This document shows, in pieces, positions 8,863-19,400 of a stretch of 37,011 bases of DNA (positions are counted from its first letter, which is position 1; the number at the start of each line of letters is the position of its first letter). Made by a program: the position numbers and the translations under genes. Below the pieces are notes generated by a model. The model was given only the letters and a program-made list of their open reading frames with translations. It had not been told where the DNA came from and searched no databases. Source of the DNA: a virus. Location: positions 311 through 37,321 of IMG/VR virus record IMGVR_UViG_3300030430_004280. The stretch is one strand, 5' to 3'.

Positions 8863-11800
8863 TACTGTTCTTTGAAATTTAAACTACTTTGAATGAATTT
8901 ATCAGTGCTACCTGATAAAGATTTTGCGGTGATAAAAGTTGCCTCGATGTTATTGTTATCTGGTGTAATTACATTTCTGTCCACACCAAAAACTTTAGTC
9001 ATGTCAACTTCTTTGGTTTGATCTTGACCAATATAAAAAATATCTTTTGTAACTGATTCTCTTAAGACTCTCAAATTCTGTAAATCAACAGTTGCAGAAG
9101 ATAATCTATCTATGGGTACAAAATTAGGTGGAGGTATTTGTGTGTTTGATCCATCACCACCTACTATATCAATAGTTCCGTTTGAATTTTCTGTAATAGC
9201 TAATTTTGGTGATGTGGTTTTTTGGAAATTACCAGATATTTCTGTTACCATAATATTATTTATTTTTGAGTTGTCTCTTAATTTACCAACAAGATATAAA
9301 GGATAAACAGCATAAGTAAAGAGTTTTGTCTTAATTTGATTTAATTTATTTCCTGTTAATTTAACTGTTCTACCAATAAGTTCAAGACCTGATTTATTAC
9401 CAGGAAATAATTGACCTCCACTAGTTCTGATTCTGATATATTGAATATCAGTTCCTCCAAAATACGCAGCATTGTTAGTCGAAGTGGGAGTTGATTCGTC
9501 AAATACTGCGGTTGTTGCATTAATTGATCCGTCAGTATTTTGAAAAACAACCTGACCGTTTAACCAATCGGTGATACCACCACCAAAAGTTCCTTGTACA
9601 ATTAAATACTCATGAGGTTGAGTACTAGTGGTGCCATCAGGAACATTGGTAGTCGGAGCAAGATACAATACATCTATGGCTATATCGCTTTTTTCACCAA
9701 CTTCAATCTCTACTGTCGAACAAACTCCTCCAGATTCTTGACCATCTGGATTTGGAACTAAGGGAATTCGAACATCCTCTGCCATTCTAACTCTGTATTC
9801 AGAAGGAGACCAACGTTCATTAACCTCAACACCATCCTCATTCATTCCTCCCCATGTATGTGTGCTTTCCCCAAATAATATATTTTGATTTGGTAAAATA
9901 GTTGTTGTCATTCCACTTGTTGCTGGAACTGGAGATATTCCACCAGCTTCTGTGTAATCCATCCAACTTAAGACATCAGCATCCCATCCAACTAAATCAC
10001 TTCCACTTATGGTTGGTTCTCTGTCAGTCACACCAATTAAAAAGTCCGACCAATGAGTGTTTTGAGATGATAATGCTCCATCTTTCGGTCTAGGATTTAG
10101 GAATTGAATTTTTATTTTTGATCCAGATAATTTTTGCTTTGAAGCAAAATGAACATCATTGTAACTACTCAAACGAACCTTATGTGGATATGTTCCATCA
10201 ACTGGAGGAGTTGAAGATGGATTAGAAATTTTAATCGTGGTTGTAATTCCTGCTTGAGCATAATCTTTGACCAGAGAACCACCAATTCTTCTTCCACCTG
10301 AAGTTTCATCTGTGTTTGTGTTATAGTTTGGATATCCGTCTAATCCAGGCCCCCAACCGTATATGTTTACTGAAGAATAATAATCTTTTCCGAAATGTGT
10401 TTCTTCGGGATCTCCAACCAGTGAGTGAACATATGCATTAAAAATTGATGGTGCAATTAATTTAGAACCAATATCATCAGTAGTAAAACTTGCTCCAATA
10501 CCAGAAACTGTATTTGATTGTATAAATTCTAAATCAACCTCTCTTCCACTTATAGTTGATCCAACACCAGGAGTAATTACATGTGCATGTCCTTTACATC
10601 CAACACATGTCTTAACCTTAACTTCAGTTAATGCATTTGTTGTCATGTTAAATTTAGTTGGAAGAATTAATTTTCTATTTGCAATTTCAACTGTTCTCTC
10701 TGTAGCACCAGCTCCAGTTACACTAGTAAATATGTCTTTAGGTCTTATTCCAAATACAGTTGTTTCATTTGCAGCGTTAATTTGTTTTGGATTTAAACCC
10801 GTGCTTACGGAATAAATTTGAGATGTTCCCTCATCACCTCCATCGATGTAATATGAAGCACCATACTTATATAAAAATTGTGGTTGTGTTATTCTTGAAT
10901 TGTTAAAACAATTTAGAGTATATTTAAATCTAAAATATGAATCTTCCAAACATGGGCCTGTTAATTGGTTTTCAATCACAAGTGTATGAACTACAACCCA
11001 CCTTGCATCACCAGTACCAGCAGGAATATAAGCATAAAATCTCGCACCAATCGCACCATACCAACCAAATTCAATTTTCCACATGGTTACATTTTGTGGT
11101 AAAATATTATAACCAGATGGGCCGTTTCCATTCAAAGGATCACCATTAAATTTATCTCTTGGTATTTCAATTGTATGATATCTAATTGCTCTCTCATCTT
11201 GTTCATTATCATTACCATAAGGCCCAAATCCTGATGTCACATCAAAAGGATCACCACTAGGTATATAAGGTTGAACCGTATTGTAAGACTTTCCATTAAT
11301 TTGAATCGATGTTATTTCAGTAGGATCTAAACCATTTCTAGTTAAAACATCCACAGATAATGGAACTGTGCTTCTACGAATAATTGAAAGTTGTCCTGCA
11401 TATATTTTAAACATATATTGATCTGTGGTATTTGCAATTCCCCACTCTAATGCGACTCCACTAATTGGTTCTACAGATGATTTTAATCCAAATGTGAATC
11501 CACTTATTCGACCTGGTTGATATCTAAAAACTCTTCTAGATTGAATAGCACTAAATCTAATGTAATTGGAATTATATCCTGGTAAAGTATCTCCACTAGG
11601 AACGTCTGGTATTCCTTTAAGACTTAAGAGTGTACGTAAGGATCCAAAACTTACTTTTTCACCAGTTACTGGATCAATTAATTGAGTGCTATCAATTAAT
11701 CTCCATGTATCTGTCCAATCATCTATTTTAGAAAAAGCAAATGTGAAATCATCTGGTTTTCCTTCGACTTTAGCATACACAATTTCACCTGAATCATCAA

Positions 11801-12953
11801 CACTAACATGATTTGGATCTAAAAACTTAGTCGCATAAGCTATTGTGTAACCTATAGACAGAGCATCTGCACTAGAGAAATACTTATAAGCAGCATTTCC
11901 TAATCTTATGAAATCGAGATATCTGAGGTATTTGTTTTCATCGTATAATCCAATTTTTTGATAAATTGGCCCATACGGAAATGAATATGGAACAGGAAAA
12001 GCAGATAATTTAATTGCAGACTCCTGTGTTTCTTCTTCTATTCTTGCTGTATATTTTTTACCGTAAATTCGATTAACTCTTTGCTCCCAAGAAAGTTTAC
12101 TAGTTCCAGAATTATATTGATATGTTTCCCAATCATCTTTTTGTATTCCATAAGATGAGACATTTGAAAATAAACTTAATTGAGTTTCTGCACGATTAAC
12201 ACCAAGTAATGTTGTACTAACTTCACTTGATTCTTTAAAAACCTCTGCTATTTTTAAAACATTATTTGATTCGTATATAACTCTTTGTAAGCGAGTAAAA
12301 ATAACATCAGCAGTTTGTATTCCCACATTTACATATTCTGATATTGTTACTCTATCATATCCCTTTTTTAAAACGTATGCTCCCTCTGGAATACCAAATC
12401 CTGTGACTTTATCTGCTACTACTATATCATCGACGATTCCTCTATCAGCTTGTGAAAAATATAATTTATGTCTATCTAATCCTATGGGATTTACTACTCT
12501 TACTTCAAGTATATTAGGAAACCCATCCAACTTAACAGTATTATTATTTGCTCTCAGAACTCTAATAACATTGGATGTTGTTGATCCAACTCCGACTATA
12601 CCTCCTCCAACTTGAAGAACAGGACATGTTATCTCAGTGAATCCAACATTATTAATTTCAATATCTAAATCAAAATTAGCACCATAGGTTGCAGTTGTTG
12701 TTCCTACTCCTACTGCAACAAATCTATTGACTGCATACTTGTCTACAGGATTTTCAGAGAAAACAACCGAAGTTGCTCTTTCTTTAGATGCATCTGCAAC
12801 AAAAAACTGATCAACTTTAGTTACGAGTGGATTGCCAAACTCGTCAGTTAGACGTACACCATTCGCAATATTAAATAATGGTTGTTCATCTAATGGTATT
12901 ATGGATACTGGGCGTTTATCGTGCCCAATTTTTATATCCTTTCCCCCATTCAT
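8862..12953 (-). CDS. Large baseplate/fibre structural protein, 1363 aa, paralogue of the next-upstream gene
   Basis: This is a virion protein sharing blocks, in the same order, with the 1156-aa product just upstream: FRYQPGRISGFTFGLK near residue 476, the IPRDKFNGDPL block near 600, FGWYGAIGARFYAYIPAG plus RWVVVHTL near 628-656, and KYGASYYIDGGDEGT near 695. An extra ~470-residue N-terminal part starts MNGGKDIKIGHDKRPVSI and carries V-G-V-G/I-x-T beta modules. Near residue 784 there is CVGCKGHAHV, a Cys/His cluster that could bind metal. The ATG at 12953 follows a GGGAGG site and lies three bases after the upstream stop. I do not know the exact T4 equivalent; baseplate wedge or short-fibre parts are candidates. 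Confidence 0.75.
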   Translation of the reverse strand: MNGGKDIKIGHDKRPVSIIPLDEQPLFNIANGVRLTDEFGNPLVTKVDQFFVADASKERATSVVFSENPVDKYAVNRFVAVGVGTTTATYGANFDLDIEINNVGFTEITCPVLQVGGGIVGVGSTTSNVIRVLRANNNTVKLDGFPNILEVRVVNPIGLDRHKLYFSQADRGIVDDIVVADKVTGFGIPEGAYVLKKGYDRVTISEYVNVGIQTADVIFTRLQRVIYESNNVLKIAEVFKESSEVSTTLLGVNRAETQLSLFSNVSSYGIQKDDWETYQYNSGTSKLSWEQRVNRIYGKKYTARIEEETQESAIKLSAFPVPYSFPYGPIYQKIGLYDENKYLRYLDFIRLGNAAYKYFSSADALSIGYTIAYATKFLDPNHVSVDDSGEIVYAKVEGKPDDFTFAFSKIDDWTDTWRLIDSTQLIDPVTGEKVSFGSLRTLLSLKGIPDVPSGDTLPGYNSNYIRFSAIQSRRVFRYQPGRISGFTFGLKSSVEPISGVALEWGIANTTDQYMFKIYAGQLSIIRRSTVPLSVDVLTRNGLDPTEITSIQINGKSYNTVQPYIPSGDPFDVTSGFGPYGNDNEQDERAIRYHTIEIPRDKFNGDPLNGNGPSGYNILPQNVTMWKIEFGWYGAIGARFYAYIPAGTGDARWVVVHTLVIENQLTGPCLEDSYFRFKYTLNCFNNSRITQPQFLYKYGASYYIDGGDEGTSQIYSVSTGLNPKQINAANETTVFGIRPKDIFTSVTGAGATERTVEIANRKLILPTKFNMTTNALTEVKVKTCVGCKGHAHVITPGVGSTISGREVDLEFIQSNTVSGIGASFTTDDIGSKLIAPSIFNAYVHSLVGDPEETHFGKDYYSSVNIYGWGPGLDGYPNYNTNTDETSGGRRIGGSLVKDYAQAGITTTIKISNPSSTPPVDGTYPHKVRLSSYNDVHFASKQKLSGSKIKIQFLNPRPKDGALSSQNTHWSDFLIGVTDREPTISGSDLVGWDADVLSWMDYTEAGGISPVPATSGMTTTILPNQNILFGESTHTWGGMNEDGVEVNERWSPSEYRVRMAEDVRIPLVPNPDGQESGGVCSTVEIEVGEKSDIAIDVLYLAPTTNVPDGTTSTQPHEYLIVQGTFGGGITDWLNGQVVFQNTDGSINATTAVFDESTPTSTNNAAYFGGTDIQYIRIRTSGGQLFPGNKSGLELIGRTVKLTGNKLNQIKTKLFTYAVYPLYLVGKLRDNSKINNIMVTEISGNFQKTTSPKLAITENSNGTIDIVGGDGSNTQIPPPNFVPIDRLSSATVDLQNLRVLRESVTKDIFYIGQDQTKEVDMTKVFGVDRNVITPDNNNIEATFITAKSLSGSTDKFIQSSLNFKEQ

Positions 12954-12956
12954 AGA

Positions 12957-15900
12957 TCACTGCTCCTCCCAAGTGATACTCGCAGATGTTGTTGATATTC
13001 CAGCAGAGGCATTAAATAATTTATCTGATGATCCAACAACATACAAACTTTCTACCACATTTGTAAGTGGGAATGATAGGTATTCTTTATTATAATCAAA
13101 GTATGATGATAAGTCAAATTCTTCACCTGATGCAGGTATAAACAAACTTGCAACAATTACTCCTGTCTTTGGAATCGGTGCTTTTAATTGTGGACTTACT
13201 TTGATTGATGATAATGAATCTAATGTGAAAGAAGCTGGTTCATTTGCACTTACAGAAACTCCTTTTGGATCAGTGTTACCTTCAGGTAAGAAAGCAGCAT
13301 TATTCGCACTAGCATAAACTGTGTCTGCAGTGCTAATTAAAACAATATTATCAGTGGTTGATTCCAAAGCATTAAAATAATATCCTGGTGTTGCAGTGGT
13401 TGATGCTCTTCTTTCAAGATAACCAAGAATCGACTTTATTTTATTTGAATTATCATTTTCAAATCTTGCGAGGAAGTAACCGTAAACACCCGTTCCCTCG
13501 TCCAAATAAGTGGGGTTACTTGGATTTGATATAAGAGTTGGTTTTCCTCTTTTACCAATATTCACATTTGCTGTAGTAATTTTAAGAGTTCCAGACACTT
13601 GAGATGAAGTTTGGAATATGGGTGTTTTAAGTAAATCAACTTTAATCACAGAACCTTCAGATCCTGTTGATAATCTTGTTGGATATACCTGAGTACGATT
13701 TCGAACATCCTTACCTGTGCTACTTGTAATAAAGTCTCTACATTTTAATCCAATTAGAGGAGTTGGACGATTTGCAATTATACTAATAGTGCTTCCATTA
13801 CTTGGAACTGCAGCAAGAGGATTATTTAAAATTAATTTTCTATTTGCTGTATCAACATATATAACCTCAATATTCTGATCTAATGGATTACCAGTAATTA
13901 TTTTTGCACCGACATAGTATGATGAAGTATAACCAACAACATTGGTTCCAAAAGTGATAAATGGATCTATTGCATTATTAACTGTATTAGCATTTGTAAT
14001 GTTTACTTGATTATTACCACTACCTTTAGTCAGTGTTCTTTTTGATCCAAAAATAGTTTCGGCTGTTTGTGTTCCATGACTGAACAGTTTTACAGTACCC
14101 CTATCTCCACCATCAATATAGTATGAAGCACCATATTTGATTATATGTTCAGAAGACGATCCATATGCAAATGATGTTGGTTTTCTTTTTATATCGTTAT
14201 TACTATATCCAAAACGATTTAATCCTCCTCCACCACCATAAACAAGATATGTGATCGGTAAAGTTGCATTTCCTAGTGATGAACCCTTTAACTGGTTAGA
14301 TGCTCTCAGATGGTGAACACGCACCCATCTGGCTTCACCTGCACCGACTGGTACGTATGCTAAGAATAAAGCACCAACAGCACCATACCATGAGAATTCA
14401 ACTTTGTACATGGTGACATTATCAAATTCAAGATTCCAAATACTTGTATCTTGTGTTATCGCACCAACAGCATCAGTAACATTCGAACCTGCACGATTTT
14501 CTGCAGTCACGTCACTGTATAATAAATTATCAGTTTGATTATCTAAACGATCACCACTAAATCTAGATCTTGGGACACGGTACTCATATACGTTCCAGAA
14601 ATCTTTTTTGACATTTTGATTTACCCAATTTCGATAATATAAATTAAGTTTTTCTATTTGTGCTTTTACAGTTCCAGTTTCAGAAGATGCTAAAGTTGTA
14701 TCAATATAACCTTCAGTTGCAGTAGCAGGATTGGATGGATCTTCTTTGTACATGTATGGGAACATACCAGATCTTTTAACAGCTCCATAGGTATTCTGAC
14801 CATGAATTACGCCATTTGCCACTGGTTGTACAAAAGGAACAGGAGTAATCAGTCTATGTTTAGTTGTGTCTGCAGTCTCATTACTACCAGTAATATTAAT
14901 AGCTGTTTGTGAGGCACCAGGATCTGGCGTTGCACTACCCATTGGTTCGTTTAATTCTTTTAATTGTACTTTAACAGTGTTAGTTCCATCAAAATCAATT
15001 TGATTAACTCTATAAATTTTCTGATTGGTCAATCCTCCAATGTCAGCAGTTGCTGCTCCTCTGTCGTATGTTACGTATTGTCCTGTGGATAATCCAATAA
15101 CACGAGCACCATTTGTTGCTGACTGTGATGCGTTAAAGAAAGTAGCAACAGTCGAAACACCAACATTAACAACAAATTTGTTTGGTTCACTATCTGGAAC
15201 TTGTAGAATATTATAACCGTGTGTTCTGTCTGGATATGTTTTAATCCTTCCTGTAACTAATGTTCCACTTCCATCCAAACCTGTGTAACTATATCGACAA
15301 GTCATTGCAATTCCAGCAAGAGTCACAAATTTACTAGGTTGAAATCCATGAGGGCCATCAGTTGTGACTGTCATCAAACCAGTATCAATATCATACACCG
15401 CATCTGTTATTTTTCTTCCAAGCCCTGAATTTGAAGAGTTTGAAATGTCAAAAGTAAGTTCATCTGTAGAAGAGTTAGTTCCGAAAAAATATTCTTGTTC
15501 TTCCTGAAGAAGAGATGGATCGTAAACACCTGCATGTGTCATCATTAGGTTGTCACGATAAATGACAAGATCACCAAGTTTTACGTTTTCGAATCCTGGA
15601 GGTGTTGAATTATGAGTGCTTGGATATGAACCACCAAATCCAGTAGTTTTACCTGCCCTATCATCAGGAGTTTCATTACCTCTTGGTGCTAAGAGATCTA
15701 ATGGATTTGTTGCACCAAAATCTTCTGTCTGGCCAGACGTTGAAAAATCAACTGGGTTATTAAACAAAAGTGATTGAGTTCTTCTGACTACACAGAAATT
15801 ATCTCCTTGTCCATTATTTCTTGTTTCCCAATAATATCCATCAAAATTATCAAAGATTCCATATTTTCGAACGCATGGATTATAAACTGAGCTACCAATA

Positions 15901-16427
15901 TCCTCTGTATCATTTGTTGAACTTGTGTCAGTTGTGCTAACATTCATCACTGTGGTTTTTACACCAAATGTAGCAGCAGAAACACGACCTGGTTGGTATC
16001 TAAAAAATCTTTTTGATGTCAGAACAGCAGTTCGATCAGCAGGTGCTTCAACTAACGCACCAGATTCTTCAGGAACGTGAGTTAATCCCCATCCCATATC
16101 TTGTGTAATACCATCATATGGAGTTCCAGCACCCACACCTACTGTAGAAAATAGATCTGGTTCTGCTGCCCACTCTGTAGGGTTTACATCATAGGTATTA
16201 ACATCTGCGAATATACCAAGTGCAACTTCTGATCTAGGTATTCCTAAAAGTGAAAGTGCAACTTCTGACTGTACTTTATTTTGTTCTGCAACAGGAATCG
16301 TTGATTGATCACTTGCAATAACAACGGGAACCGATTTTTCAGATTTTTGTTGACCAGGAGGGACTGGAGCAGTCCTTCCGACAACGACCACAGACGCATT
16401 ATTATTAACATTAGTGTTATCAGGCAT
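12957..16427 (-). CDS. Large baseplate/fibre structural protein, 1156 aa
   Basis: The N-terminus (MPDNTNVNNNASVVVVG) leads into a VPVVIASDQSTIPV block frequent in marine phage structural proteins. Residue ~142 begins FFRYQPGRVSAATFGVK; about 677-705 reads FSWYGAVGALFLAYVPVG and RWVRVHHLRASNQL; about 762 begins YGASYYIDGGDRGT. These blocks are shared with the 1363-aa neighbour, but here FRYQPGR and WYGA are about 535 residues apart instead of about 150. The extra ~380 residues include a PHGFQPSKFVTLAGI beta module and a GLTNQKIYRVNQID block, so domains have been inserted. The start lies just after the upstream stop, with a GGAG site inside the end of that gene. A baseplate-peripheral or fibre-connector role is inferred. 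Confidence 0.75.
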   Translation of the reverse strand: MPDNTNVNNNASVVVVGRTAPVPPGQQKSEKSVPVVIASDQSTIPVAEQNKVQSEVALSLLGIPRSEVALGIFADVNTYDVNPTEWAAEPDLFSTVGVGAGTPYDGITQDMGWGLTHVPEESGALVEAPADRTAVLTSKRFFRYQPGRVSAATFGVKTTVMNVSTTDTSSTNDTEDIGSSVYNPCVRKYGIFDNFDGYYWETRNNGQGDNFCVVRRTQSLLFNNPVDFSTSGQTEDFGATNPLDLLAPRGNETPDDRAGKTTGFGGSYPSTHNSTPPGFENVKLGDLVIYRDNLMMTHAGVYDPSLLQEEQEYFFGTNSSTDELTFDISNSSNSGLGRKITDAVYDIDTGLMTVTTDGPHGFQPSKFVTLAGIAMTCRYSYTGLDGSGTLVTGRIKTYPDRTHGYNILQVPDSEPNKFVVNVGVSTVATFFNASQSATNGARVIGLSTGQYVTYDRGAATADIGGLTNQKIYRVNQIDFDGTNTVKVQLKELNEPMGSATPDPGASQTAINITGSNETADTTKHRLITPVPFVQPVANGVIHGQNTYGAVKRSGMFPYMYKEDPSNPATATEGYIDTTLASSETGTVKAQIEKLNLYYRNWVNQNVKKDFWNVYEYRVPRSRFSGDRLDNQTDNLLYSDVTAENRAGSNVTDAVGAITQDTSIWNLEFDNVTMYKVEFSWYGAVGALFLAYVPVGAGEARWVRVHHLRASNQLKGSSLGNATLPITYLVYGGGGGLNRFGYSNNDIKRKPTSFAYGSSSEHIIKYGASYYIDGGDRGTVKLFSHGTQTAETIFGSKRTLTKGSGNNQVNITNANTVNNAIDPFITFGTNVVGYTSSYYVGAKIITGNPLDQNIEVIYVDTANRKLILNNPLAAVPSNGSTISIIANRPTPLIGLKCRDFITSSTGKDVRNRTQVYPTRLSTGSEGSVIKVDLLKTPIFQTSSQVSGTLKITTANVNIGKRGKPTLISNPSNPTYLDEGTGVYGYFLARFENDNSNKIKSILGYLERRASTTATPGYYFNALESTTDNIVLISTADTVYASANNAAFLPEGNTDPKGVSVSANEPASFTLDSLSSIKVSPQLKAPIPKTGVIVASLFIPASGEEFDLSSYFDYNKEYLSFPLTNVVESLYVVGSSDKLFNASAGISTTSASITWEEQ

Positions 16428-16429
16428 TT

Positions 16430-19400
16430 TTAAATAACTCCGACTCTTCCTTTAGCGATAGTGAATATTCTCCTTATAGATATATAGTCACCGACCTTAT
16501 CGGTGGGTGAGTGGGCCTGTGGATCAGTTGTAAATCCTGTGACCACTATTTTACCACCCTGCTTCTCGCAAACTCTAAGTCCTTTAACAGCACTAGCAAG
16601 AGTTGCATTATTTTCATCCTTCATTCCAGCATTTACTCCTAATGTTAAATCAGGTGACATAGTATGCTGTGGTAATTGTACAAAATCTCCAATTGATATC
16701 GCAGTGTGTTGTGATGCTTCTGAAAGCACAAGTACATATTGAGTACATCCAGCACCTGTACTAATATCTGACATGTATTGTCCACTTTGTCCAGCACCAA
16801 CTTTTCCAGCCCAATATCCAGTTTGAATTCCAATGAAAGTTGTGAATCCAGCAGGTATTTGTCTAAACTCCTCTCCAAGAATTTCATAACCAAGTGCAGT
16901 TGCACCAACACCAGCATAAGTGGCAAGAGTTGCAGTTTTTGATGATGGCATCTTAAGTTGAACGTAACCATCTTCTCTTCCGATACCTTCAGGAACACTA
17001 TCTTGAGTGAGGATATCAAAGTCAATGAACGTATCACCAAGTGTAGCAGTACGAGTTGTGCTGAATAATCCAACCATAGTTCCGATACCTGCAGTAATCG
17101 AGACTTTACCTTTACTGAGATCCTTACCCTCTCCATCCTCGACATAAAGCAACGATGGGCCTTCAAAATCTGTATCCTTATCAATTGTTATATTGATCGA
17201 ATCAAAGTCTGTATCATAGATATCTGGAGTTGCAATAAACTCATCAGATGGGCCAAGAATGACATTATTTTGTGTATTAATCTTACCAGTTGCATACGCA
17301 TCAAGACCACTACCACAATTTCGAATAATGTTTCCACCAGTTGATACAACTGTTGTCACAGATAGATCTAGAGGGCCAGCAAAGTTTTCAAACAGACAAT
17401 CATTTATCCTTACGGTTTCGGATGATTGAACATCAAGTGGTCGAATATTAAATCTTTCTGTTTGACCACCATCTACGATAGTACTATTTTCTACTGATAT
17501 ACGTTTTGAGTTTCTTGCGAAGAATCCACCACCAGAACTATTTCGAATCTCCATGTCCTTGAATAACATTGAAGTTCCACCCTCAAATGACAATAGATTA
17601 TTGTCATTGTCTAATTCAAACATTATATTATTTGAACTGTTACCATCAAATGTCATATCTGATATTGTAATATCAGTTGGGTTTGTGATTGCAACACCAA
17701 CTAAATTACCATTAAATGATAAACTATTTCCAGAAGTTCCTCCACTACCTACAGAATTTTCATCTGTTCCATAATATTGGAGTTTAATAATACTATTCTT
17801 TCCAGTTCCTTTCAAAGTAAATTCAGTTGGAAGAACTAAACTATTTGTTAGATAAGTTCCACTGGGTAAAGATAAGTAGGAGGCACCAGCAGCACTAATG
17901 TTTGCAACCGCATCTGCCAATGCTTTTGTATTATCGTGAACCACCTTAACACTATTAGCAGTTCCAAATCCAGTAACTCCGTTTGTTAAGAAATTACCAG
18001 CAACTCTAATATTTCCACTTCCGATATTAGTTATTTCGGCAATTTCCCAACCTCTCCTCTTAACACCTGTATTAACACCCACAACAGTTGGAAAATGAAT
18101 CTGATGAGTTAATGTAGTATCTGCATCATGACCTAAAAATTCATTTACAGTTCCCTTCGCAGTCCAGAATGGTTGCTCATAAACTCCATAATCTATCCAA
18201 GAAATATCTGCAGTAGAACTACCTAATTCTTTTTGTCCCAAAACAGCAATGAGTTTTGCATCGTTGACATCTGCATGATTTGCAGATATTTTATTTGCTA
18301 GAGGTGCACTTTGATTACCGTGTATATGAATTTGGCGATAGATTAGAATACCATTTTCAGTTCCTGATCTCCTTAAAGTTAAAACATTATGATTTTGATC
18401 ATTAAAACTTGCAATGACTGTATTTGCGATACCGACATATGGCCCACCACCATAAGTACCACTTGGACTAATTTGTGTTGCTATACCAACCTTACCATTT
18501 CTCATATTATATTGTGCTTGCCAATAGTAATATGTTGCCGAGGTTGAAAAACCAGCAGATGGAACCTGTGTAATTTTAACGTCAGATCCACCACCTGTAA
18601 TAAGAGGATCTGCAACTGTAACATTATCTCCTGATGCAGTTACACCAAATATTTTGACTCTTTCACCAACAAAGAATTTAGAAGTTGAAATTCCAGATAT
18701 TCTAAATTTGCCACCTGCATTGGCTCCAGTACCTGCATAAATTGTTCCATCATTACTTACACCTAAACTTCTTAATTCATAAGCAGATAACTCATGTGGA
18801 TCAATCATTTCATATCCACTACCATCATCCTTAACTTTGATAATACGATTTCTTGCGTATGTTGGTTCTTCAGTTTCGTCAGGTAAGTCTGTTAGTTTAA
18901 AGTTTTCATATACATCTGCACGAACTGTTCCACTTATATCAAGTTCATATGAAGGAGTTGCAGTTCGAATACCAACATTTTGTGTTGCCTTGTTAACTAA
19001 AAGAGATGGACTTGTATCATCACCAACTTGGAATAATGGATTGTTTAATGCATTACCTTTAACTAACAATTTAATTGCTTCAATACCATCTTCAGCATCT
19101 GTGGAAGTTACTTTATTTGTAAAGTTTACAGGGCCATTAAATTCAGATGGTAAGTTTTGATTCGGGCCACCTCCAACACGAAGTGTGTTACGGATAAACA
19201 CATCATCAAATATAGCAAAGTTTGAATCACCAACATCACCTAAGAACAATTCTTTTGGTTCTTCCTTTTGTCCACTGAAGAAATCACCACGATCATTCAT
19301 ACCAGAGAAGAATGTAACTCCACCTTTCTCTTCTCTTGAGATCGCAAGAAGTTCACTCTCTGGTTCAATTTGTTTCTTAATTTTTTGTGGTAAAGAAGTT

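Noticed and set aside
9257-9264. AATAAATA on the minus strand inside the 1363-aa gene
   Set aside because: It matches the late box but lies within coding sequence, about 395 bases from the next start; AT-rich DNA gives such matches by chance.
16645-17184. 179-codon minus-strand frame within the giant fibre gene
   Set aside because: Overlaps a long coherent beta-helix gene in another frame; Leu/Gln/His-rich composition is typical of a shifted frame.
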